DNA of 64,000 bases from Leishmania donovani (lineage: Eukaryota > Euglenozoa > Kinetoplastea > Trypanosomatida > Trypanosomatidae). Where the stretch lies: assembly GCF_000227135.1 (NCBI RefSeq), contig NC_018253.1, positions 642,762 through 706,761 on the forward strand. The letters run 5' to 3'. A program made the position numbers and the translations under genes. Below are positions 28,001-35,049 of the stretch, piece by piece. The notes under the pieces were generated by a model that saw nothing but the letters and a program-made list of their open reading frames with translations, was not told the DNA's origin and did no database searches. Within the stretch, counting starts at the first letter, position 1, and the number at the start of each line of letters is the position of its first letter.

Positions 28001-29364
28001 CGCGCTGGGTCTCGCCGCCGCCGATGACGCACATTATGACGGCGCTGTCCGTCGACGGCGAGGACGATGAGCCGGACAACGGCTCGTCCTCGTGCGCGTC
28101 CACCAGCCGCGGCCGCAATTCGTGGGAAGAGGGGCAAACCGGCTGCGCGTCGAACCGCACCACGGAGAGCTTCGCCTTCAGTACCAACGGCGACTCGCGT
28201 CTGCGTCTCCGCGACGCCTACATGGGCAGCACCGGCGCAGGCGCTGTCGTCGGCGGGGAAAGCAGCAGCACCACGATCGCCGGCGCCGTCGCCGCCCCGC
28301 ACACCACGACGGGCACCGCGAACGCAGCAGCCTGCCCAACAAGAGCAAAGGCGTCGACGTACGTGCGCATTCCTCTTGTTGGCCTGATCCCGAACCGATG
28401 CCGCTCCGAGGTGTGGTTCAAGCCCGTGTATGACGCATCGCTGATGGACGTGCATCGCCATGGTGGCGGTAGCGGAGGTGTGATGGGCGGCGGTGATGGA
28501 GTGGGAGCTGGTGCTTCCGGTGTTGGTGCTGGCATGGGGGCCTCGAACGGACTCGGTGGTGCCGGGGGGGGCGGCAGCGGCGCTGGAGGCAATGTGGGTG
28601 ACAACGGCGACCACACAGGCCTCTACGCCTTTTACGCACCCCTCTTCCTCATCGTGACGGCGTTGCAGCTGATGTGCTGGGACGCCTACAACGAGTGGGA
28701 GCGCAAGTCGCCCACTTGCGCGGCCGCAGCTGGTCGACCGTCGGCGTTCTCCGAGGTGAGAAGAGATGCAGGGGACTCTGAGGCGGCCATTGGCGGGGCT
28801 TCTGGTGCGGCTGGCACCCCCTCCTCGTCCTTCGCTCCTTCGCCTGCGACGGCAGAGGAGGCAATGGTGGCTGCGCAGCGACAGCAGCAGCAGCAGCAGT
28901 CGGACTACGAATCAGAAGCCACCGCCGGTGCTGGAACCGGAGGCGGAAATCCAAGCAGGGGCGCGGCAACTCATCGCAGAAACCCGTGGTCCTCCTACGT
29001 TGCTAAAGGTGTCGAGCTGATGACGGATGCGGCCCGGCAGTATCGCGCAGTGCGCGAGGTGGCTAACCTCGACGGCAGCGCCGAGGAGGGCACCAGTGGC
29101 TGTGCTGTAGTGTTCAGCAGCGGTGGCTGTGCTGCGACGACGAGCGAAGGGTGTATCGGCAGTGCAGAGGAGAAGCGGCCGGTTGACGGGGACAAGAGCG
29201 TGGCGAAGCAGCAGCGTGGTGGATGCGCGGTTGTGGCCGGCGGAACAAGCAGCTCTCTCTGCGACCCGGCTGCTCGCGTGATTGCAGGGCTGCTCGACTA
29301 CTATCAGTGGGCGCAGTACGATACCTCTCTTACGGCACTCGCAGCCGCCTACTGTGCCACATAA
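22066..29364 (+). CDS. DUF789-family protein with a long low-complexity N-terminal half
   Basis: 2432 residues from ATG 22066. Residues 1 to about 1590 are low-complexity: repeated Tyr-Tyr/Gly-Tyr clusters (about 165-192 and further on), Gln/Pro runs (about 245-329), Gly/Ser-rich stretches and a charged segment. About 1600-2210 holds ordered segments in the order seen in the plant DUF789 family: LKSIWQSFDSPFGCVVNLAE (near 1742), YTPLLSGFRIRF (1780), IIVEQIVELAKC (about 1869), SWVALMWQPVF followed by GTFLAYYLL (about 1901-1925), SFDLW (about 1965), and a hydrophobic LFLIVTALQLMCWDAYNEW (about 2193). These are separated by Gly/Ser/Ala-rich insertions. DUF789 has no established biochemical function. 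The Gln/Tyr-rich region resembles prion-like domains of RNA-granule proteins (inference). The gene sits behind the longest spacer in the window. Confidence 0.8.
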   Translation: MEGSSNSLGSGGGLATAVAKPGMRHGASSKAKSLTSMPARSGTGAGAAEASLGDTADPISIHHLPPPPPSQLTTSGADAEAPHVVLGGRGPAGGSTVTSFATPVASDGPVAVRSGMYPSSRRQGGAAASVGARSMLPRAGASSAAMPAAYCGGEDANGESSAPNTGYYYSRYYGSDQASYYSSSTYGYYNNQGEYPGGGGGSSGSTNMPYGSTSGPMAGSTSSGAGASDGQSVPVYSFPYQPSSSATANPQQHPNQPPAQYQQSQRQQPPQPPQPPPPPPQQQQSQHSPQHQSPYSPQMPATEQGSSAYQSYYQQTYQPPQQPRPQQLPITASTSQSLGGESQYYGYYYRSGSDPRRGHARTASGGSGAHYYNSQQQQQQHGYPPSSSGEGEALCNQGSNMQSSSQGGATEGYYQQYAQCPAYSFQGSPPSAQQQHSSYMGGEGQSSSVSASYGLAVHAASRGSQPCSTTTSAYGGESDATQGTSAARYAGGAYGQPDNAGSNMNGSEGGGVGGRGYGSSTAAAAAGNGGAGAGGGSASGGYYGVAYSSGYSAPAPHASRARGVPYRDAGGDTGGMPLGPASGKSGQAAASGSYLSPQQGSGAEVEDGGQSYHGYAANGYRDYYAAANQIGSSGISPGYGYPAGQASPQQQTIAYHASYACGEAQPGSSAAASPPVTENHQRGSGGPPQPPPQQYQRGGSFYATDPRFGGGGDSNGGSYDAHGYTPHHPQQQQQQGYHRGYSGSSHPQYRADARPGGASMPVSRTSQYVSQPPETAPRRYNVAEEQGKKDRAEELARTQASDDMVPMSLVRSGGHSRSNSSGNGRGDGGVGSVAPAPSRKRGKKGGNSGTDRVQSAAQTEGAPEAAEKDGKHGTCGQRSAEVSTQVAPASAKSAEYKRQASSQQADAPIPEQTLRTREPLVSLELPPSSLNAPHPQQPPPQNAGEDSTTDRSDRVPKDAARSQQTSDRCMPPKGSVTAAAHDSGESSLSGAEDNADEEAEADYATETFMNSKRDTATSAMTAIPVGRQGAGSTGSGSRSQPQHRSSSTERSAAHASSVSHGSGSGSGAQSFLRPSPLTQCLGTPFHTYICGAIVEQAAQLQTNACSSSATGGGTGIAAGSTGTPPASLSTAALAVRPAMYAPVQRLLSREMSRGACSATEERDRGLAQPSMVSGDVDAEGARACSEEDEGYAHGGAEEAEAAGEGSKDDDAEGGLESVRDLGGMKPATKPLTADALAAARDASNTTTPPPRPGTTLTDSSLRSIGGRPHHLHLLAHHHSHHMRRSTPASGVSSPSVPIQHHCHAYHGTSPFLQPASLASSCTAFLSAGGGAAANKYVQSPESGSSAALPPRLPSGGGGSTPHLHRAGGGSREGSGAAATMQQPPSMVSYPHRYPNQPSFDLDGGRCAVVMEGASGDAEDHLQYCYQGNNTRACNTTKLSLRQQQQQSTGAEAAISGRRAGPGVTSLTSSPATVVCGSTFLNTPSQSSLLLSNGATARPGSATPSPTIQQHQHQRIANSGGASRFATSPDGGGQQGSMNGPANNISSTGGSSHRVGSPAHNRYTSPTHTNGHHAGGSQINLQAGGRYPMPATRPPYIYEHHVGQELLLEEFHAAMRFNAASFGNIACLVDAFSPQVPVASDLEFPCNEDHCQLICTRGSRGLSSSPGGGSSQHGSAQGSRSSRGGTFLALQSEDARATGGAGHNSTGGGGGGQEGPALPTLRPAQADRTHYWDFSGPSYCEPVMTLKSIWQSFDSPFGCVVNLAEPIYPAPMRPAEGELVYTPLLSGFRIRFHPASPAYKRLTALREVRRQRRREEAAASESVGVSAEDEHATTGVEGVARGGGSSHTAGSYAEEDGVLTWSATDRPNNRNIIVEQIVELAKCDESYAELLTATTADVDHQSWVALMWQPVFCGGHSSKHSCGTFLAYYLLRAPRHLFVPFADKSEGAAMNSSWNSPVFRGDRAALSFDLWSLQRHYHVARWVSPPPMTHIMTALSVDGEDDEPDNGSSSCASTSRGRNSWEEGQTGCASNRTTESFAFSTNGDSRLRLRDAYMGSTGAGAVVGGESSSTTIAGAVAAPHTTTGTANAAACPTRAKASTYVRIPLVGLIPNRCRSEVWFKPVYDASLMDVHRHGGGSGGVMGGGDGVGAGASGVGAGMGASNGLGGAGGGGSGAGGNVGDNGDHTGLYAFYAPLFLIVTALQLMCWDAYNEWERKSPTCAAAAGRPSAFSEVRRDAGDSEAAIGGASGAAGTPSSSFAPSPATAEEAMVAAQRQQQQQQSDYESEATAGAGTGGGNPSRGAATHRRNPWSSYVAKGVELMTDAARQYRAVREVANLDGSAEEGTSGCAVVFSSGGCAATTSEGCIGSAEEKRPVDGDKSVAKQQRGGCAVVAGGTSSSLCDPAARVIAGLLDYYQWAQYDTSLTALAAAYCAT

Positions 29365-30762
29365 GATGTGCTCAAGCAAAGAGACCCGGTGCGCATACGC
29401 ATGTGCTTGACGTACTGCCGCCCAGCATTTTCGTTCCCTCCCTCTGTACCACAGCTACTGCCCCTGGCCCTCCCCTCCGCTGCTCTCCTTGGGCGAGTAC
29501 TGTCTTGCACGCAGCCGTTGTCGACACCATCTGTTTCTCTTCCTCCGTTCCGTACTCAGCCCCCACCTTTCTCCTCCGATACACACATACACACACACAT
29601 ATAATGCGTTCGTGGCCGTCGCAGTTGCGCCTCGTGGCTGTTTTCTATCTTCATCGCTTACTTCTTTTTGTAGTTTGTCGACTATCCTCCCCCTTCTCAC
29701 TTCAGCTATGCGTGTGTGTGTGTGTGTGCATGGATGCCGTTGCACTTTACCGACGTTGTGGCTTGTTTCTGCAGTGGCGCGCGCGTATGTCTTCTCTCTC
29801 TGTGCCCCCTCCCCTCTCTTCCCTTTCGGACCCTCTTCTCTTCTCCGTCTTCTCCGCTCCGCCGCGGCCATTCCCCCATGGCCGTTGAGTACAGGAGTAT
29901 CAGGGACAGCACAACACCGACACAGCAGAACAGGGAAGGGGGTCCGTGTTGCGATGCCCTCCTTCCCTTCCAAAAAAAAGGCATCCTCAACAACAGCGGC
30001 AAAGCATCCGAGGAGAGACCATCAAGGGGCAGCCGGAAAGGACTGTGCGCACGTGCGTGTCCAGGACACCGCGCACAGCGCGCAAGTCGCACAGTGCGGG
30101 AGGGGAGTAAGGGTGTGGTGTGTCCCTCTCCGTGTGTCTTTGATGCTGGCACAAACAGACACTGCTTTCCTTATCAGCCAAATCTTTTTCTGTTGCGCCG
30201 TGCGGTCTGTGTGTGTGTGCCCACCGTCTCCCACCGTCTCCCACTCGCCCCTCCCCCCCCCCCACACACACACACAAACTCAGATATGTACGTGCATATA
30301 TGTGCAGGTGTGCTCTATCCTGTTCCCACTCCCCCACTCGCTCTCGCTCCTCCTTCTCCGCCAATGCGCATGGCGTCTTCTTCGCGTTGCCCTCTTCCCT
30401 CTCTCCTTGCCTTGCAAGGAGACGCCTCCACGCTCATTACACGACGGCAAGCTGCGGTGGCGGCCACGGCACCTTTGGGCAGTGCATCAACGTGTGCTTC
30501 ACTCTTACGCCGTAGTTCTCTCTCTCGTCTTCGGCTCTCCTCTTTTGGGTCAATCCTCGCTATTCGTCGGAGTAGAGGAAGGGCGAGGTCTTGCTACTGA
30601 ACCTTCCCTGTTGACCCCCTGCCGCTTCTCTCAGGCACCCCGTAAGCACATACTTCCGCACACTCCCAGAATCATAGACGCCCGGCGGTGATGCAACAAG
30701 TTCAGTCCAACAGGTCTTTCCAGCTCTTCTCTTGCCCTTTGGGTCGAACCACCGCACACTGA
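29365..30762. other. 1.4-kb spacer
   Basis: C/T-rich with short CA and GT runs (29580-29603, 29708-29728, 30255-30275) and an A run near 29974. An ATG at 29954 opens a frame beginning with a Ser/Lys-rich peptide, but it drifts into C/T-derived low-complexity sequence, so I did not call a gene. Confidence 0.5.
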
Positions 30763-33387
30763 ATGTTCCGCTGGACCGCTGGCACGAAGGCGCGGGCGGA
30801 CCTCGCATCGCGTCAGCACGGCTACCCTGGCGGTCCTGCGCGTCTTCTTCTTGCGCGTCGTCGTCCTCCTCACCCACGGCCCAGCGACACGGCCACGGCG
30901 TCCGTCGCTGCAGCCGGCGCCGGCTCTGCTGCTGCCACGGCTTCACAAAGCTCAGCGCGTTCAGGTACTGAGCGGGCCCACAGTTCACCGACAGTTTTGC
31001 CACCGGCGCCACTAGCACAAGATGATGCGGCCGCTGGCACCGCCGCCGTGCCTGACGGTGCCGCCTTTGGCACAGTTGTAGAGGAAGCTGCTCAGACGAG
31101 CGTGTGCCCACCGCCGACGACGACAGACATCTCCTCTCCGCTGCTAGATGCCCCCGTGAGTGACGTGGTGGCGGAGGGGGACGGCGAGTGCAGCAACACC
31201 CACCAAAGTGTGACTGCAGGCGTTTCTGGCAGCCTGTGCTCTGCGCCTTCCCTGTCACGCCACTACAGCGCAGCGCTTCCTTTACCGTCATCGCCGCTAC
31301 CGTCACCCCCTCTTCACGTGGTGGGCAACCACGGCGGCGGCCTATCAGAGCATCCTTCCAGCGCGCCATCGTCGCATCGTTTCAAAGTGCTACTGGCACG
31401 GCGGCAATCACCACTCCCGCCGCCTCCCCTGCCGTCTTCCTCGCACTCATCTCCGACTGCCCATTCAGAAGTGCTTGCCGAGGCTCTTGAGGCAAAAGCG
31501 GTAAGGCAAAGAAGGCGCGGGCACACACTAGGACGGTCCTCGCGGCGTCATCGAGAGTGGAGGCAGCGGCACAAGAGGCAGCGACTTGGTGAGAATCCGG
31601 ATGATAGCTCACGTGGCACCAATGCAATGGCAGAGAGCAGCGAGGAGGAAGCGGCCGACACCTACGCGAAGGTGCAGCAGCAGCAGCAGCGCCAGCGGAA
31701 GCGCATGGAGAAACAAGCAGAATGGGAGAGTTGGCCGAGCTCTAGCATCGATAACTCCTCAGATCCCTACTTGCATCGGCGGGACTGGGTAACACAATGC
31801 GGGGAGGAGCAGCGGAGACCCCACTCTCGACCCCGCGTCGCCGAGCAGTCGGTGGATTGCATCGCGGTACAGCTGCCGCTGCAGCGGGCAAAGGAAGCGC
31901 CTGCGTCCGCGACAAGGCACACCACGGTAATATCTCCATCTAATGCAACTTCTCATCCGGGCGCTCCGTCGTCGTCGTCGCTCGCGTACTCGGAGCGGCG
32001 AGAGGCGCAAACACGTCTCGCTCACGACGACGGCCATTCGCTACCCGGCGGTATGACTATAGAGGTGGCTGCCGATACCTTCCGCCGCGACAGCTGCAGC
32101 AACACTCTTGCCACAGGCGCGATAGTGAGTTTCTCAGGCGGCGCCGTGGGCCGTCCTTTGCACACCTTTGAAAGCGCTCCGGGCTGCCGCGATGGGGATG
32201 TGGGCACCTGCAACATTGAGGAGGAGATATTGCCGTGGCACGTATCGCCTCTCACTTCGACGGTCGGGTTCCCCATGAAGTGCCCCGGGCATGAGGTGAC
32301 ACCCATATTTGAGGACCAGCCACTGAATTGGTACCCACAATCACAGTCTCAAGCTACGCAGCACGTGCTTGATGAGTATGTGAGCGCCTCCGGCGGGGTG
32401 GTCCGAGTCGAAGGAGACAATCAGCTCCGATGCGGGGTCGCGTCGCTGCTTGGGCCTGACTGGGGTGTAGCAGAACCCGCATCAACACTTGCAGTCACGC
32501 CAGGAGGGGGTGGAGAGGTAGATCTCTGGATACCCGGCGCCGGGTCTCCTTCTTTCACTCCCTGGAGGCAGCTTGGCGCTGATTGCGGTACACGCGTTGG
32601 CGCGTATGGCCTGCCAGCTGATCGAGTGATGGCGCCTGGCAGAGGTCTGGCCCTTGGCCTTGGCGGCACTCGCGCACGTTTCTATGGCGGCACACCACAG
32701 GAGCCGAGCTGGTTGCTTTCGTCAGCTGATCACGACTGTCACGATGCCGAGGACGGATCTGATTGGCAGTACCGGGTCGGCTGTTGCTCTACGTCGTCGA
32801 CGCGATTAAGCACCGCTAGCGCTCTGCCCGGGTCTCGTGGCATCAGCACAGCAGCTCCGCCTCTTGCTGGTCTGTTCAGTTCACAAGCAGGGCCTCGTAC
32901 GTCACCGACGACGCCCGCGTTTCCGTGGATGGCCGCTGGCGAGGGCGAGGGCGGAGCGGGAGTCAGTGGGAGAGGCGGAGACGGTGACTGCATCTCTCCT
33001 GAGAGAGCGCCGTCGTCGTGCCTGCCGCACTACTCCCCCGGGCATGCTATGGGAAGCTCTTGCGGCAATGATGGCGGGGACGGTCGTGGTCGTCCTTTGT
33101 ACTCTGCACAGGCGCCGCCGCCGCGAAGGCACCACGGCAGTTATGCGCCACAGCCGCCGGGTCACTCTCCGCCATTTTTCGGCTTGCCGCCTTCTTCTAG
33201 TGTAGTGAGCGCCTCCAGCAACACCATGGCTGCTGCTGCTCCTGCACCACACCGTGTGGGTCGAGCAACGCGGCAACGCCGACCTCGCAGTGACGGCGCG
33301 CGGCCACCGCGTGCGCTGAACGGCACGACAGAGCGCTGCCGCCGCTTCTGGGAGCGGTGCCGGCATTCGAACGTGCCCGACTGGTGA
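30763..33387 (+). CDS. Hypothetical low-complexity protein, function not recognised
   Basis: 874 residues from ATG 30763, uninterrupted, with an ordinary stop. It is rich in Ser, Pro, Ala, Gly and Arg, and almost the whole chain looks disordered. A Gln run sits in a basic stretch near residue 306 (YAKVQQQQQRQRKRMEKQAE), a possible short helix. A more ordered patch occurs near residues 486-527 (LPWHVSPLTSTVGFPMKCPG and following). The C-terminus is strongly basic, with RRFWERCRHSNVPDW at the end. There are no transmembrane segments, signal peptide or known motif. The long open frame and position in the gene row support a real gene. Its composition gives no functional hint beyond possible nucleic-acid or protein scaffolding. 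Confidence 0.7.
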   Translation: MFRWTAGTKARADLASRQHGYPGGPARLLLARRRPPHPRPSDTATASVAAAGAGSAAATASQSSARSGTERAHSSPTVLPPAPLAQDDAAAGTAAVPDGAAFGTVVEEAAQTSVCPPPTTTDISSPLLDAPVSDVVAEGDGECSNTHQSVTAGVSGSLCSAPSLSRHYSAALPLPSSPLPSPPLHVVGNHGGGLSEHPSSAPSSHRFKVLLARRQSPLPPPPLPSSSHSSPTAHSEVLAEALEAKAVRQRRRGHTLGRSSRRHREWRQRHKRQRLGENPDDSSRGTNAMAESSEEEAADTYAKVQQQQQRQRKRMEKQAEWESWPSSSIDNSSDPYLHRRDWVTQCGEEQRRPHSRPRVAEQSVDCIAVQLPLQRAKEAPASATRHTTVISPSNATSHPGAPSSSSLAYSERREAQTRLAHDDGHSLPGGMTIEVAADTFRRDSCSNTLATGAIVSFSGGAVGRPLHTFESAPGCRDGDVGTCNIEEEILPWHVSPLTSTVGFPMKCPGHEVTPIFEDQPLNWYPQSQSQATQHVLDEYVSASGGVVRVEGDNQLRCGVASLLGPDWGVAEPASTLAVTPGGGGEVDLWIPGAGSPSFTPWRQLGADCGTRVGAYGLPADRVMAPGRGLALGLGGTRARFYGGTPQEPSWLLSSADHDCHDAEDGSDWQYRVGCCSTSSTRLSTASALPGSRGISTAAPPLAGLFSSQAGPRTSPTTPAFPWMAAGEGEGGAGVSGRGGDGDCISPERAPSSCLPHYSPGHAMGSSCGNDGGDGRGRPLYSAQAPPPRRHHGSYAPQPPGHSPPFFGLPPSSSVVSASSNTMAAAAPAPHRVGRATRQRRPRSDGARPPRALNGTTERCRRFWERCRHSNVPDW

Positions 33388-35049
33388 AGCGGATAGCTCT
33401 GTTAACGAGAGCATCGGATAAGGCAGAGCCGTTGGGAGAGAAGACGGAGGCAAAGAGGGAAGGGAGGGCTGAGTGACGCTCCGTGGGTGACAGCGAATGC
33501 GAAGAAGGGGCGGCTTGTGCGCACGGGAGGCAGCACGGCCTGTGCTGGTGGTGAGGGAAAGGGCAGTGTTGGTCTGGGCGGTTGGGGCTCCACATACCTC
33601 GCACGCGTCTCGCCCTCGTTCCGAGCGTGGCTTCCTTCTCTTTCTGGGCGCTTTCTTTCCCTCTAAAACGGTTTGCGTTTCGCTTCCCCCCTCTTTGCGT
33701 GGGCGCGTGTGCGCCAGAGAGTGCCTCTTTCACGGCTTGTGGCGCCCTTCAGTCCTCCCCTCCTCCCCTCCCAGCCGCTTGCGATCGCCTCACTCCTTGT
33801 AGGCTTGCTTTATATCGCTGCTACGTTCTCGTTCTCAGATGCCTCCCTCTCTCTCAGTCCTGAGCCTGCGCTCCCTTTCTGATCTGCGCTCTTCTCCCCA
33901 GCGGCTTTTCTTTTCACACAAAGCGATGCCTTCTTCTGCGCTTGCGGGCGCCATCGCCTGCACTCGCGGGGCGCTGAGGGGAGGGGGAGCGCGGCAGCTC
34001 GGGACCGAAAGACAAACAGAGCCGACGACACAAACATGCAACACATACTCGAAGGAAGCGACACGCAAAGTTGCTTGACCGAGCATCCTTCTTCGATGGG
34101 TATGGGCGTGCAGCCATGCCACACTCACACGTACGCACGCACACCAATGCGGCTCAAAGCCCTTTTCTCTCATGCCGGTGACAACATTTTTTTTTTTTTT
34201 CTATCTCTGCTCAAATTCACGGAGGAGTGGAGGGAGATACAGAGTCTCTGCACCCTCACCGCGACGTGGTGTATGCGCACATCTCTTCTGTGCACCTCTC
34301 GCTGCTCTCCATCTTCCCTTCCCTCTCGCCCCTTCTCTCCTCTCCAACACTCGCGCGCTCGCTTCGTTTCTCCCCGCTCGCCATCCCCACCGCCACCCCT
34401 CAGGGCGCTGATTACTTTCTCTGGCTCTGAACGACCGAGAGCGATCCACGCCACTCGCTCATCGGCTTACGAGGTTCTGCCGCTTTACTGCGCACGTGTG
34501 TGCGCCTGCGGTCCATCGCTTGATCTTTTCTGTTGTTTCTTGCACCTTTTTCCTCGTTGTTTGGCGCCACCACCATCTTTTTCGATGATCCACCGCTGAA
34601 CTCTCCGCCTTCCTGCCCTCCTGCTCTCCACGGACCGTTTTCGAGGCTTTCTTGCTTGTCTCTCTCTCTCCACACCTCTCACACGCTGCGCGTCGTCTTT
34701 TGTGTGCTTGTTAGGTACCGTTGCGCCCCCTCTCCTCCCTTAGTCGATCTAAGCATTTACAGGATACCCACCGGATATCTGCCTCTATCTGTGCATACAT
34801 ATCTAGATATATCTACATTGTGTGTGTGTGTGCCGTTCTATGCTACGTGCGTTTCGCCTTTTACTTACCTTTTAACGTTTCCTATCGCTCTCTCTTCATC
34901 TTTTTGATGCGACGGACGCCATTGCCGCCAGCGTACCACCATCCGCTGCCGCTGTCCGCGTCGCTCAGCATCTCTGGTGCCAGTCGCACTACGCAGGTGC
35001 TTGCAGAGAGTTCACACACGTACACGTAGACGCACGCGCGGCCGCCACC
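33388..35049. other. 1.7-kb spacer
   Basis: C/T-rich, with a T run of about 15 near 34187-34201 and a short GT run near 34821-34832. It probably carries the 3' UTR of the hypothetical gene and the 5' UTR of the DOT1-like gene. No supported gene or RNA. Confidence 0.6.

Noticed and set aside
29489..30691. Open frame with a Ser/Lys-rich peptide from ATG 29954
   Set aside because: The Lys-rich start arises from an A run; beyond about 50 codons it becomes C/T-derived low-complexity. A frameshifted remnant cannot be excluded, but nothing identifies it.
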